Source of the DNA: Candidatus Ornithomonoglobus intestinigallinarum | GTDB taxonomy: Bacteria; Bacillota; Clostridia; UBA1381 | Assembly: GCA_018715365.1 (NCBI GenBank) | Contig: DVLU01000051.1 | Span: forward strand, 1-44,504 | Length of the DNA: 44,504 nucleotides | Reading direction: 5' to 3' | Part shown: positions 18,046 to 27,999 of the stretch, in pieces | How the letters are laid out: each line of letters begins with the position of its first letter | How positions within the stretch are numbered: position 1 is the first letter of the stretch | The notes under the pieces: model-generated | What the model was told of the DNA's origin: nothing | The model's database searches: none | Seen by the model: the letters and a program-made list of their open reading frames with translations, nothing else | Position numbers and translations under genes: made by a program

Positions 18046-18081
18046 AAAACAAAAAATAAACGCGGGGGCGTTTGCCCCCGC
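18046..18081 (-). terminator. Terminator of the giant esterase gene
   Basis: GCGGGGGC and GCCCCCGC form an 8-bp stem with a four-base loop (18062-18081), followed on the minus strand by GTTTATTTTTTG. It lies about 46 nt after the stop codon of the esterase gene. Confidence 0.8.
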
Positions 18082-18126
18082 ACAATGCAAGCTTATTTTT
18101 CCGCTTCAAAAACGCCCTTGCAAATT

Positions 18127-21100
18127 TTATTTTATTTTATTTATAAGCTCCGCCGCTTCGGCCGTAATATACGGAAGTATATAATTTGAGAAGGTTGAAT
18201 TATAATGATTGTAATCTCTCCACCATGTCATCATTTCTTCCGCTCTTGCGTTTGCGGCCGCGCGTTTTTCTTCTTCCGTGCCCCGCGTGCTCTCATAAAC
18301 GCCGCGGACGTCCGCCGTCATAATCTCATCGCACATTTGCCCGACGTCAAGGAAGCCGAGAACCTTCGGATTATCCTTATTTTCCTCATACAGCTCGCGG
18401 ATTGCCCTGTCGTACGCGTTTGTCCTCATGCCCTTAAAGGTCATTGTATCGTAATCGTATACCTTGCCCGCCGTTTCGCCGTAATTTCCAGACGGCGTAT
18501 AGGAGCCCAGTATCACATATCCGCCCATATCGATTATGGCGTTCATGTAAATTTCGTCGTATTCCTTAAACTGCTCAAGCGTGCTTGACGAATCGTTCGT
18601 TCCCATGTTGCTCAACGATACAACGTCGCCCGGATTCATCTGTGTCAATATACTATTCAATAATCCCTCGGAATAGAAGTTCTTATGCTGGCGTCCGGCG
18701 CGCCCGCTGTTATGGAACGTGTCTATTGCTTCATCAAGCTCGGGATATTCCGAAAGGCCGTTTGCTTCAAGCGTATGCGCCCATGCGCCGTTCTGCTGAA
18801 TCGTTGAATCGCCTATCGTCCACCAGTCGGGTTTTTCCGACGGTGTTTTTTCAACCGGCGACACAGACAGCGTTTCAAGCGTTCCGTCTATTTCAATATC
18901 GAGCACGCCGTCGCCGAACACAGCCGTCCGGAACGTGTCTGCCGTTTCGCCGCCGCTGCTTCTCGTAAAGCCTGTAAACGACGAATTTATTCTCTCGCAG
19001 GTTACCGTTCCGCTGTATTTCGCCGTAACCTCATAGACCTTACCGTTTTCAACTTTAAGCTTAAACGTTCCTCCCGTAAGTCCGCCGTCCGTTTCTTCGC
19101 CGCCGTCAACGCCGAAGCCCATACCGACGCTGTAGCCGCCGTTTGCCGGAACGCTTGTGAAACCGTCCTTCCGCGCGTTTGTTCCGAACACGAAATCAAG
19201 CGAATACAGCACAACGCCTATGCGCCTTGTTATCGTTTCGCCGTCGGAATTTTCGGCCGACGCCGTTATATACACCGTCTGCGGCAGGGCATCCGCGCTT
19301 ACGCTGAGCATACCGCTGCCGTTTATCGAAATGCCGTCTGTATCGGCGGCTGCGCCGTTTTCATCCGTAAGCGCATACGATACGGCTCTTTCGGGGATTT
19401 CCTCAGCCATGCCGTTTCTCACAACAGCCGTAAATTTATATTCACCGTCATTGCCCGTGCGTATGCCCTCCGGCGCTTCGGTGAACGCAATGCTCTCGCG
19501 TTTGCCCGTAAGCTTTATATTAAACGTTTTTGATACGCCGCCTATCGTTACGCGTACGGGAAGATAGCCGGACGGCGCGCCGCTGCTTATTGTAAGCACA
19601 GCCTCCGCGCCGTTCTGCGCTATAGAAACGCCGTCGGCGAACGCATCCGTTATTTCCCACTCCGGCATGCCGAGCGCTGCCGAACCGTCCGTTGTTTTTG
19701 CCGCTGCCGAAAGCGTAACGGTATTTTGTCCGCTTTCGGGTATTTCAGCCGTTTCGGGAGCCGTTACGCTTATTGTTGCTTCGTCAACCTCCGCTTCGTA
19801 AATATTTACGTTATTTATATCTATTGAAGCATTGCGCGATTTTGCAAGTGTTATCCTGTATGCGCTGCCCGATGTATATTCATTAAAACCGGTTATGACT
19901 GACTGAGCTATAGGCTCTGCCGCACCGTAGTCATCCGCAGCATTATATATTTTTGCAAAGCACTTTTTTGACGTAGGATCTGCATGAATGACTATATGGT
20001 ACCACGTGCCGGAATCCGCGTTATTATATATAACGGCATTGTTGAATTTTATTTCTTTCCCGCTCTTTTCAAGGCTGAACGCCGTTGAATCGGGGGCCGT
20101 CATACTTCCTCCGCCGACATACGAAACCGCGCCGTCGATACCGAAGCGTATATCCTGCTCAAATACGGTCTGCGATGTTATGTCGCCAATTTCGTTAAAC
20201 ATTACCATCGAGTTCCCGCTTGCCGCTCTTGAGAAGGAAAGGAATTTTCCCGTTTCGTCGCTCTTAAAATCCATATAACCGGAATCGGAGCCGTATGACT
20301 GCCAGCCGCCGAAAACTATATCGTTTTGCGCCAGCCTGTAGCCAAGAAGCGTATCCTCGTATTTGTTGTAATCGGACGCGTAGCCCGCTTTCGGGATTAT
20401 ATTTTGTCCGCTCTTATCGCCGAGAATTACAAGCGGCTCGGAAATTTCAAGCGTTTTGCCGCTGTACGTTACCTTTGCCGTAACGCGTCCCCAATAATTT
20501 GCCGCCGTTCGCTTCAGCTTAAAATCGACAGCCGTGCCGTGCTCCGCCGTTTCTTCAAGCTCGCCGTAGCCCTCGCAGTATGAATTGCCGCTTTCGCCCG
20601 TCGGTCTGCCGTCAAGCGTGCGGAAGCCGTCAAATATCCATTCGACGTCAAAATCCGTAACACGCTCATCGGGATTTGAAACAAGGCTTGTTCCCTGTTC
20701 GCCCGTTATTGTAAGCGATATTGCGTTTGAACCGAAGGTGTTTTCGTCCGCTCCCATAACAAGCTCGTTGCCTGCAGGGAATACGTTAAACGAAACGTTT
20801 GCCATCGCCTCTATATAATCATCGCTTACAACGCCTTCTATTTTGCAGTCGGCCGTTATCGGGAGCGATGCAAGTTCCTCAGAAGTATACAGCTCGCCGT
20901 TTACGCTCCAGCCCTCGAAATATTCGCCGTATGCGGAAACATCGGGGATATTCACAACGCTTTTTCCGTCAAGCACGTATTGGTCGAACGTATACGACTT
21001 GCACGTTATATTTACGCTGTGATACTCCGCGTTAAGGTCGCTTTCGCGCGCCTTGTATATTTTTATGTTGTCTATGCTTACGTCTTTGTCTTTTGTCGGC

Positions 21101-24100
21101 CCAAGCAGATGTATACATTCAAACGATTTTATCCCTTCGCTCATGTCCGTCACGCCGCAGTAATATTCTGTTTTGCCGTCAAGGGACGTTATTTTTGCAG
21201 TGGCAACGCCCTCATCAAAATTTCCGACAACCTTAACGTGCAGCCACGGATCGCCTTCTATCTCGTCCGTCACAACGGGCGGCTGATTGTATTTGTCAAG
21301 GCTGAGCCCCGAATCCGATACGCCGTTATTTATAACGTATAAGTTTTCGTTTACCGGCCTGTCCATGGTAAACGCATATTTTTTTGTGTTCTCAACGCCG
21401 TGGTTTTCATACACGGATTTTCTCGTTTCCACAAGCTGCAGTTCCGATACGCGGCTTGTTTTTACCGATCTGAAATCGGCCTCAAACACAAAGTTATCCG
21501 AAACCGGCTCATCAAGCTCAAAATACCCCGAACGCGACGCGTTGCCGCCCGTTACCGTAAGATATTTGTTTATGCCGCCCGTGCCGTCCGTTTTTACCGA
21601 TACCGTGCCCGCCGGGGAAATCCAGCCGTCGGCAACGCTTTCACCGCCCTTGCTTACTTCCTCAAAGCTTTCAAAATCCTGCTCGTATATTATTTCTGCC
21701 GGTTCATCCGTCGGCGCGGGGGAAGGCGTCACCTCCGGCTCGCCCGCATACTCAAACACCTCCGAAAGCGGAACCATGCCTTTTATCGAATCCCAGACAA
21801 ATATCCTGTCGCCTTTATCGAGCGAAACACCGTTTATAACAGCCGTTTTATCTTTAAATTCGGCCGTATGGAGCTTAACGTTTTTCATTGTACCGTCACC
21901 GTTGTATGATGCTTTTATGACAGCCGCGGATTCTGCGCCGTAATTTGCCGTTAAGGTAAGCGCGGACGCATCTTTATCATAGCTTACGGATACGCTGCGC
22001 TTTTCGGATATGCCCATAAATTCCTTTGCCGCTTCCGCTCCGTAGCTGCGCGTTACGCCTGTTTCCGCACCGCGGATATTTCCCTCAAGCACCTCCGAAA
22101 TATCATGATACGTATATTCAAAATCGCTTGTTTCATAACCCAGCTCGGACATTCCCGCCGCTATAAACGAAGCTGCCAGAAGCGCCGTATGCTGCGTCAT
22201 ATGAAGATCGTCATCAACATGATAGTTGTTCTTTCTCCAGTTTTCGTCGCCGGTTTCATTAACCGCATCGTTTACGTAAAGCTGCGTCCATTTGTTTAAG
22301 TCTATGCAGTCAACGCCCTGCTCCTTCGCAAACTCATACATATCGTTTGTATCGTTTTCGGCGTTATACGTAAAGTATGATCTGTGCTGATACTTGCCGC
22401 TGTATATCGGGCTTACAAGTATCGGCGTTACGCCTTTCGCTTTGGCGGACGTTATTATATCGCTCATATACTCCATCATTTCTTCTTTTGATATTCCGTT
22501 TGAGTTGCTTATGGAATCGTTTATGCCAAAATCCATAATAAGAGTATCTCCGTCCCGCATAAGGCTCTCAATGGAATCGAAGCACTCGTCGTACCATGTT
22601 TTGACCGTGGCGCTGGGCTGACCGTAATTTGATATATCATACTTATCCGAAAGCACCTTCGAGAGCTGCTGGCCGAAGCCCGTTATCATTATTTTATCGC
22701 TGTCAAGGTCGCTGCCGCCGTTGTCTATCGGATAATAATTTGACGATTCGCTGTCGCCGGCAACCCATATGACGGGCTTTCTGTATTTTTCGGGGACGCG
22801 CGCTATTTTAACCGACGCTATGCGCTCGCTGCTTCCCGACGTGTTCCCGAATGTAAGATCAATGCTTCCGTCGCTCAGCTTCAGAGCCGGTATTTCCATA
22901 AGCGCCGTGCTTCCGCCGCGGTTTTGAGTGCCCGAACCTGTCGTATTGTTTGCTATAAGCTTTCCGCCGCTGTATATATCTGCGCGGCAGCCGCCTCTGC
23001 GGTATACGGTAACATCGTAAAAACCGCCGGCAAGGTCAACCTTTATCGGCAGCTCGTCAACACGGCAGCCGTTTTCGTTTATTTCATAATCGCCGTCAAG
23101 CAGCCCGAAGCCCGTTTCGCCGGAATACGAATTTTCGCCGGCTTTAACGTATCCCGCAATATTTTCGTCTGCCGGGTTTTCTTGATTTGTAAATTCAAAC
23201 CTGTATTCGGGAACGACAGTCACCTCGCCGCCCGCCGTATTTTGAACTTTATTGTTTTTTGCCGTTACAGTTTCATATGAGCCGTCGGTTTTATATACCC
23301 TGTATGTATCGGTTCCGTATGACCTCATCTCCGAAACGTCTATTTCCGTTTCGGACGACGTTTTCTCAAACACTCCTTCAACGGGCATCGGCGTTGAGGG
23401 AATATCGGGCTCGGGCTCGGGATAATCGGTCCACCCGCCCTTATTGTAAAGCGTATACGCCGTATTGCTGCCCGCAATGTCGCCTATCGAGTTATACGCC
23501 GCCTGATGATAATGGTACTGATCGCGCATGAGCGCCGCGTATTCGTCGGTGTAGAACGACGCAACGGCCGTTATTCCGTCAACCTCGTCCGCAAGCTCCT
23601 TCTGCGCAAGGTTTATCGTCTTGTACCTCGGGTCCTTCAGCGTGTCTATAGCCGCGGCGCCGCTCGTTTTGCAGTGCCCTATGCGGATCATGAACATATC
23701 GGTAAGGCCGGTGTTTGCTTTCATCGTATTGAATATCGAAACGGTGTTTTCTTTATAGCTTTCGATGCTTCTGTTATAATCAGCATCGGCACAGCCCTGG
23801 CACCATACCATAAACCGCTTGCCTATCGTATAGCCGCTTGCTTCAAGATATTCCTCTGCTTCGTTGTATCTTGCTGCGGCTTCGTTAAGGCGCGTTTCGT
23901 TATTCCACCATTTTGATTCTGTGCCGCCCCTTGAGCATTGAACGCCTACAAGGGGAGTTCCAGAGACCGCATAATAGCTTTCAATAAACGATGACACCAT
24001 ATCGCCGCTGCGCCTGTCAACGCCGTTGCCGCCGTTATCGTTTACGCTGTCGTTATTTTCATATTTGCCGAACGGCTCGGAAACCGTCGTCAAAACGCCC

Positions 24101-26073
24101 GGCTCCGTTACGGGGCGGTATTCAAAGCCGTGACCGGGAAGGCACGGTACGGCTTCCTCATAATCGCCGCGCCCGGCCATGTTTGACTGACCCATAAATA
24201 TTGCAAGGTCTACAACTCTTTCCTCCGTTTTTTCTGCCGCATTTTCCGAAAGCGATTGATTAAACAGCCAGTCGGAAAGCCCTTCGGCCGAAGCCGCGCG
24301 CTCCGGAACGGCTCCTTCTTCAAACGGGTATTCCGTATACAAAACATCGGTCATGCCGGATGACTGCATTGAATTTACAAGCTTTCTTGCCGTGCCGGCG
24401 TTTGCGTATTCCGCAAAAACGTATACGGCGGTATTTGCCTCCTTTAATGACTCAAGCTGTTCCGCCGAAAGCTCCGCGGACGGTTCTATTGCTATAACGC
24501 CCGCTATTCCGGGATTTTCGGCTGCCGCGGCAAGAGCCGCGTCCGCGCCCTCTTTTTGCCCGGCTATATATATTTTATCCTTGTTTACGTTTTCTATCGA
24601 AGCCGCAAGCCCGCCAAGCTTTTCAGCGTCCCAATTGTCCTCCGTCTGCGGCGCGGCGGCAACTGCGGCGTTCTTCAGCTCGTTAAAAAGATACTGCGCC
24701 TGGTACAATTGCCCTACGTTATCCGTGCCGTTTCTTGCTGCGCCGTGGAGATACACAACAAGCGGATATTCGCCGCTCCCGCCGGGACGCGCTATCCTGT
24801 AAGGCATACCTTCGTATTCCGCCGCGTCATAGCCGTTTGCTATTTCGCCGGCGGGCGCCGGTTCCTCCGCTGACGTAAATTCCGATATTTTAATATCGTC
24901 AAGCGACATATACCGCGAGCCCTCCGTTGCCGTGCGCCTTGCTTCAAATTGTATCGTTTTTATATCCTGAACCGCGCTTTCGGGAATATCGCCCGAAAAT
25001 TCCGTTTCGCCAACCGTTACCGCTGCTTTTCTTGCATAGTAATCTATTTTTACGGTTACCGGTATATCCTGCTCCTGACTTCCGAATCCCGCGCTTCTTA
25101 AAGCTTCGCCGTCGTCAGCCCGTACTCCTCCTATGATAAGCCCATCGACAGGATAGCTTTCTTGATTAAAGCTGTAGGGATGAGTTTCAAAATAAACTAT
25201 CTCCTCGCCCTCGCTGTTTAACGCTTTAAACGAGAAATAGCAGCCGCTTCTCGGCTTTACGTGATTCATCACGGTAAATGAAATTTCCGTGTTCTTGTCC
25301 TTCGGCGTTGCTTTTATCGGCGTATCAAGCTCTATTTTAAGCGCGCCGCTCTCCGTCGTCGTGAATGGGAATTTCACCTCGCCGTTTGCCGCGTCGTATT
25401 CGGCAGAGCCCGATATTACGGGCTTGTTTGTGCCGTCTGCCGCGGGGCCCGCCGCGTTAAAATCCCACGTTGTTGAGGGAGATACATATCCGCTTATGCC
25501 GTCGCCCGAGGTATCGGGCGTCGGCGACGGCGTTGTATCGGGCGTTTCGGACGGGGTAAACGTAAGCTCGTCTATATATGTTGAATCTTTTCTCCACCCG
25601 AAATGATACGTCACGCCGGCCTTCACCTCCGCCGTTATGCTTCCGGCATAGCCCTTATATGCTTCTTCTTCAAACCAGCCTATATCCGAGCCGTGAACAT
25701 AAAGCGTGCCGTCGGACGGCGCGGTAAAGGATATGTACGAGCCTTTTTTATATTTTCCGTCATCGTTGCATATCGTGTCGCTCTTTATATACACCTTGCC
25801 GTCGGCCGAAACGTATGTGCCCTCATACGTAAGCGCTGCCGTTGTGTAATCGTCAAGCCGTATAATATCCTCCGCATTGCCGTAATACGTATCGGCATTG
25901 TCTTTTACAAGCTGCATAAAATCACAGCCGTAGCCTTGCGCCGCATACGGCCGCGCAGACGCTTCGGCATTATTTTCGTATACGCCGTTTTCCGCAAGCG
26001 TCTGCGGCACGCACGACATTCCGAGCATTACCGCCGTAAACAGCGCCGCCGTTTTCTTTAACATTCCTCTCAT
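18127..26073 (-). CDS. Giant secreted multi-domain carbohydrate esterase (SASA plus two SGNH/CE12-like modules)
   Basis: A 2,648-residue exported protein. Signal peptide 1-27, cut near TLA/ENG. Modules in order: beta-rich N-terminal domains with a TPSPTP linker; an alpha/beta-hydrolase-like module (about 415-610, LHGAARNG at 442-449) whose nucleophile elbow reads GQKEG at 505-509, with Lys in place of Ser; a sialate-O-acetylesterase (SASA) module with GQSN (Ser630) and a D-x-x-H-type end (RDQYHYHQAAY); a CE12/rhamnogalacturonan-acetylesterase-like module with GDS (Ser1108), FGIND and D1288/H1291; concanavalin-like, Listeria-Bacteroides-repeat-like and bacterial Ig-like domains; and a C-terminal SGNH module with GDST (Ser2423), MGTND and D2620/H2623. 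No dockerin, SLH or sortase signal is seen. It probably removes acetyl groups from pectin or hemicellulose outside the cell. Exact substrates are inferred, and the gene stands alone. Confidence 0.85.
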   Translation of the reverse strand: MRGMLKKTAALFTAVMLGMSCVPQTLAENGVYENNAEASARPYAAQGYGCDFMQLVKDNADTYYGNAEDIIRLDDYTTAALTYEGTYVSADGKVYIKSDTICNDDGKYKKGSYISFTAPSDGTLYVHGSDIGWFEEEAYKGYAGSITAEVKAGVTYHFGWRKDSTYIDELTFTPSETPDTTPSPTPDTSGDGISGYVSPSTTWDFNAAGPAADGTNKPVISGSAEYDAANGEVKFPFTTTESGALKIELDTPIKATPKDKNTEISFTVMNHVKPRSGCYFSFKALNSEGEEIVYFETHPYSFNQESYPVDGLIIGGVRADDGEALRSAGFGSQEQDIPVTVKIDYYARKAAVTVGETEFSGDIPESAVQDIKTIQFEARRTATEGSRYMSLDDIKISEFTSAEEPAPAGEIANGYDAAEYEGMPYRIARPGGSGEYPLVVYLHGAARNGTDNVGQLYQAQYLFNELKNAAVAAAPQTEDNWDAEKLGGLAASIENVNKDKIYIAGQKEGADAALAAAAENPGIAGVIAIEPSAELSAEQLESLKEANTAVYVFAEYANAGTARKLVNSMQSSGMTDVLYTEYPFEEGAVPERAASAEGLSDWLFNQSLSENAAEKTEERVVDLAIFMGQSNMAGRGDYEEAVPCLPGHGFEYRPVTEPGVLTTVSEPFGKYENNDSVNDNGGNGVDRRSGDMVSSFIESYYAVSGTPLVGVQCSRGGTESKWWNNETRLNEAAARYNEAEEYLEASGYTIGKRFMVWCQGCADADYNRSIESYKENTVSIFNTMKANTGLTDMFMIRIGHCKTSGAAAIDTLKDPRYKTINLAQKELADEVDGITAVASFYTDEYAALMRDQYHYHQAAYNSIGDIAGSNTAYTLYNKGGWTDYPEPEPDIPSTPMPVEGVFEKTSSETEIDVSEMRSYGTDTYRVYKTDGSYETVTAKNNKVQNTAGGEVTVVPEYRFEFTNQENPADENIAGYVKAGENSYSGETGFGLLDGDYEINENGCRVDELPIKVDLAGGFYDVTVYRRGGCRADIYSGGKLIANNTTGSGTQNRGGSTALMEIPALKLSDGSIDLTFGNTSGSSERIASVKIARVPEKYRKPVIWVAGDSESSNYYPIDNGGSDLDSDKIMITGFGQQLSKVLSDKYDISNYGQPSATVKTWYDECFDSIESLMRDGDTLIMDFGINDSISNSNGISKEEMMEYMSDIITSAKAKGVTPILVSPIYSGKYQHRSYFTYNAENDTNDMYEFAKEQGVDCIDLNKWTQLYVNDAVNETGDENWRKNNYHVDDDLHMTQHTALLAASFIAAGMSELGYETSDFEYTYHDISEVLEGNIRGAETGVTRSYGAEAAKEFMGISEKRSVSVSYDKDASALTLTANYGAESAAVIKASYNGDGTMKNVKLHTAEFKDKTAVINGVSLDKGDRIFVWDSIKGMVPLSEVFEYAGEPEVTPSPAPTDEPAEIIYEQDFESFEEVSKGGESVADGWISPAGTVSVKTDGTGGINKYLTVTGGNASRSGYFELDEPVSDNFVFEADFRSVKTSRVSELQLVETRKSVYENHGVENTKKYAFTMDRPVNENLYVINNGVSDSGLSLDKYNQPPVVTDEIEGDPWLHVKVVGNFDEGVATAKITSLDGKTEYYCGVTDMSEGIKSFECIHLLGPTKDKDVSIDNIKIYKARESDLNAEYHSVNITCKSYTFDQYVLDGKSVVNIPDVSAYGEYFEGWSVNGELYTSEELASLPITADCKIEGVVSDDYIEAMANVSFNVFPAGNELVMGADENTFGSNAISLTITGEQGTSLVSNPDERVTDFDVEWIFDGFRTLDGRPTGESGNSYCEGYGELEETAEHGTAVDFKLKRTAANYWGRVTAKVTYSGKTLEISEPLVILGDKSGQNIIPKAGYASDYNKYEDTLLGYRLAQNDIVFGGWQSYGSDSGYMDFKSDETGKFLSFSRAASGNSMVMFNEIGDITSQTVFEQDIRFGIDGAVSYVGGGSMTAPDSTAFSLEKSGKEIKFNNAVIYNNADSGTWYHIVIHADPTSKKCFAKIYNAADDYGAAEPIAQSVITGFNEYTSGSAYRITLAKSRNASIDINNVNIYEAEVDEATISVTAPETAEIPESGQNTVTLSAAAKTTDGSAALGMPEWEITDAFADGVSIAQNGAEAVLTISSGAPSGYLPVRVTIGGVSKTFNIKLTGKRESIAFTEAPEGIRTGNDGEYKFTAVVRNGMAEEIPERAVSYALTDENGAAADTDGISINGSGMLSVSADALPQTVYITASAENSDGETITRRIGVVLYSLDFVFGTNARKDGFTSVPANGGYSVGMGFGVDGGEETDGGLTGGTFKLKVENGKVYEVTAKYSGTVTCERINSSFTGFTRSSGGETADTFRTAVFGDGVLDIEIDGTLETLSVSPVEKTPSEKPDWWTIGDSTIQQNGAWAHTLEANGLSEYPELDEAIDTFHNSGRAGRQHKNFYSEGLLNSILTQMNPGDVVSLSNMGTNDSSSTLEQFKEYDEIYMNAIIDMGGYVILGSYTPSGNYGETAGKVYDYDTMTFKGMRTNAYDRAIRELYEENKDNPKVLGFLDVGQMCDEIMTADVRGVYESTRGTEEEKRAAANARAEEMMTWWRDYNHYNSTFSNYILPYITAEAAELINKIK

Positions 26074-26110
26074 TGCTTTTTACGCTCCTTATAATATTTT
26101 CGATAAATCA

Positions 26111-26139
26111 ATTATAACTTATATTAAGCCGTTTTGGAA
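26111..26139 (-). promoter_or_regulatory. Probable weak promoter of the giant esterase gene
   Basis: A perfect TATAAT on the minus strand (26111-26116) lies 17 bases from a poor -35, TTCCAA (26134-26139). AAGGAG follows before the ATG. A weak -35 would suit a regulated gene. A palindrome AAGCGCTT at 26198-26205 resembles the core of a catabolite-control (cre) site, but its outer bases do not match. Confidence 0.4.
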
Positions 26140-26250
26140 TTGCGTTTTACACAAACAAGATTGCATTTTTGGGCGTTGTTTATCGGCTTTGCAACAAAAG
26201 CGCTTAATATATCGTTTTTGTATTGATTTTTTTTATTGTTTGGAGTAAAA

Positions 26251-26256
26251 TATAAT
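26251..26256 (+). promoter_or_regulatory. Possible -10 element for mntP
   Basis: TATAAT 32 bases before the mntP start; only a T-rich tract occupies the -35 position. The 214-bp gap between the divergent esterase and mntP genes otherwise shows no yybP-ykoY-type manganese riboswitch that I can recognise. Confidence 0.35.
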
Positions 26257-26287
26257 GACACACCTTAAAGCAAAAGGAGAAATATTC

Positions 26288-26845
26288 ATGGATATTGTAT
26301 CAATACTTATCCTTGCCGCCGCGCTTGCGATGGACGCGTTCGGCGTAAGCGTTTCTGACGGCATAATAATCCGCAGGATACGTCTTCGCGACGCCTGTAA
26401 AATAGGGCTGTTCTTCGGCGGCTTTCAGTTTATAATGCCGTGCATCGGCAGCTTCCTTGCCGGCTTTGCAATGCGGTATATAGAATCGTTTGACCACTGG
26501 ATAGCCTTCGGGCTGCTTGTTATACTCGGCATTAAGATGATAATCGAGGCGTTAAAAGAAGAGAAAGAAGTGCCAAAAAACCCGCTCGGGCTTGCGACGC
26601 TCACCCTTATGGCCATAGCCACAAGCATAGACGCGCTTGCGGCCGGGATAACAGTCGCGGCGGTCGGCACACCGATACTTATGCCCGCCGTTATAATAGG
26701 CGTTGTTGCATTCGGATTTTCGTTTTCGGGACTATACATAGGCAGCCGTTTCGGCGATATTTTGGGAGAAAAGGCCGAAATACTCGGCGGCATAATGCTT
26801 ATCCTGATAGGCGTCAAAACGCTTACGGAGCACCTTATGGGATAA
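26288..26845 (+). CDS. mntP: Manganese efflux pump MntP family protein
   Basis: A 185-residue membrane protein with six hydrophobic segments in two homologous halves. The paired signatures AMDAFGVSVSDG (near the N-terminus) and IATSIDALAAGI (middle) carry the conserved acidic residues of the MntP family, which exports Mn2+ across the cytoplasmic membrane. AAAGGAGAA lies six bases before the ATG at 26288, which fixes the start. An upstream ATG at 26255 sits inside the likely -10 element and has no ribosome binding site. mnmA follows after 40 nt on the same strand and could be co-transcribed. The ion specificity is taken from the family, not shown here. Confidence 0.9.
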   Translation: MDIVSILILAAALAMDAFGVSVSDGIIIRRIRLRDACKIGLFFGGFQFIMPCIGSFLAGFAMRYIESFDHWIAFGLLVILGIKMIIEALKEEKEVPKNPLGLATLTLMAIATSIDALAAGITVAAVGTPILMPAVIIGVVAFGFSFSGLYIGSRFGDILGEKAEILGGIMLILIGVKTLTEHLMG

Positions 26846-26885
26846 AAGAAGAAAAGTTTGAAAACGACTTTTGTGAAAGGAGTTA

Positions 26886-27935
26886 ATGGACATATTTATG
26901 AAAAGCGTGCTTATCGGAATGTCCGGCGGCGTTGATTCCTCGGCCGCCGCGGCTGTATTAAAGGAACAGGGCTACAGCGTTACGGGCGCAACAATGCGCC
27001 TTCTGCCCGACGGCTCCGACTCATCGTCGGCCGGCGACGCAAAAAGCGTATGCTCGCGTTTGGGGATAGAATTCAGGGAGCTTGACCTGCGGGAGCTTTT
27101 CAAAAAGCGCGTTATAGATTATTTCACTGCGGAATATATGCGCGGCAGAACGCCTAATCCGTGCATAATGTGCAATAAATATCTTAAATTCGGCGCAATG
27201 CTCGATTACGCAAAGGAAAACGGTATCGATTATATCGCGACGGGGCATTACGCAAAAATCGAATTTGATAATTCGACCGAAAAATATATATTAAGAGCGT
27301 CCGACGCCGTCGGCAAGGACCAGAGCTACGTGCTCTATAACTTCACGCAGGAAATACTTTCACGGACGCTTATGCCGCTCGGCGGATATGATAAAGCGCG
27401 CGTGCGCCGCATCGCCGCTGATTTGGGGCTTGACGTTGCGTCAAAGCCGGACAGCCAGGAAATATGCTTTGTAAAAAACAACGATTATGCCGATTATATC
27501 TGTTCAAACACCGGTTACACTCCCGTGCCCGGTGATATTTTGGACGTATCGGGGAACGTTATAGGCAGGCACAGGGGGCTTATTTATTATACGATAGGTC
27601 AGCGAAAGGGCATCGGCGCTTACGGCAGGCCGATGTTCGTTATGAAAATAGACCCGGAGTCAAACACAATAACGCTCGGCGAAAAGGGCATGGAATTTTC
27701 ACGCTCCCTCACGGCGTCGGCCGTTAATTTCATAAGCGGGGAAATGCCGGAAAACGTCATTGAGGTGTACGCAAAAATACGCTATCAGGCAAAGCCCGCA
27801 AAGGCGTCGCTTAAAATGACAGGCGCGGACAGCGCCGAGGTGGTATTTGACGAGCCGCAGCGCGCCGTAACGCCGGGGCAGTCGGTTGTGTTTTACGACG
27901 GCGACATCGTGCTCGGCGGAGGTATTGTGGACTGA
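26886..27935 (+). CDS. mnmA: tRNA-uridine 2-sulfurtransferase MnmA
   Basis: A 349-residue tRNA thiolase that makes 2-thiouridine at position 34 of Lys, Glu and Gln tRNAs. The PP-loop ATP motif SGGVDSS is at 13-19. The sulfur-relay cysteines are in NPCIMCNKYLKFG (Cys96 by comparison with the usual position) and in SQEICFV (Cys194). Other family segments are ATGHYAKI, KDQSYVLY and YYTIGQRKGIG, with a C-terminal beta-barrel. The ATG at 26886 has AAAGGAG only three bases away; a second ATG at 26898 gives the more typical N-terminus MKSVLIGMSGG but is 15 bases from that site. Either is possible. A tRNA-Gln gene, a likely substrate class, lies at the right end of this window. Confidence 0.93.
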   Translation: MDIFMKSVLIGMSGGVDSSAAAAVLKEQGYSVTGATMRLLPDGSDSSSAGDAKSVCSRLGIEFRELDLRELFKKRVIDYFTAEYMRGRTPNPCIMCNKYLKFGAMLDYAKENGIDYIATGHYAKIEFDNSTEKYILRASDAVGKDQSYVLYNFTQEILSRTLMPLGGYDKARVRRIAADLGLDVASKPDSQEICFVKNNDYADYICSNTGYTPVPGDILDVSGNVIGRHRGLIYYTIGQRKGIGAYGRPMFVMKIDPESNTITLGEKGMEFSRSLTASAVNFISGEMPENVIEVYAKIRYQAKPAKASLKMTGADSAEVVFDEPQRAVTPGQSVVFYDGDIVLGGGIVD

Positions 27936-27999
27936 TACGGAAATTTATATATGCGGATAAACGGCCTCTGCTTTTTTGACAGACAAAAGCAAAAATGCT

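Noticed and set aside
17924-18109. 61-codon minus-strand frame upstream of the HD gene
   Set aside because: It spans the consensus promoter and has no recognisable product; the promoter explains the sequence better.
26010-26073. Lipoprotein signal on the giant esterase (Cys21)
   Set aside because: The residues before Cys21 are GMS, not a lipobox; a normal cleavage site after TLA fits better.
26074-26287. yybP-ykoY manganese riboswitch before mntP
   Set aside because: Expected from the gene's function, but the leader after the likely -10 is only about 25 nt and shows no such motif.
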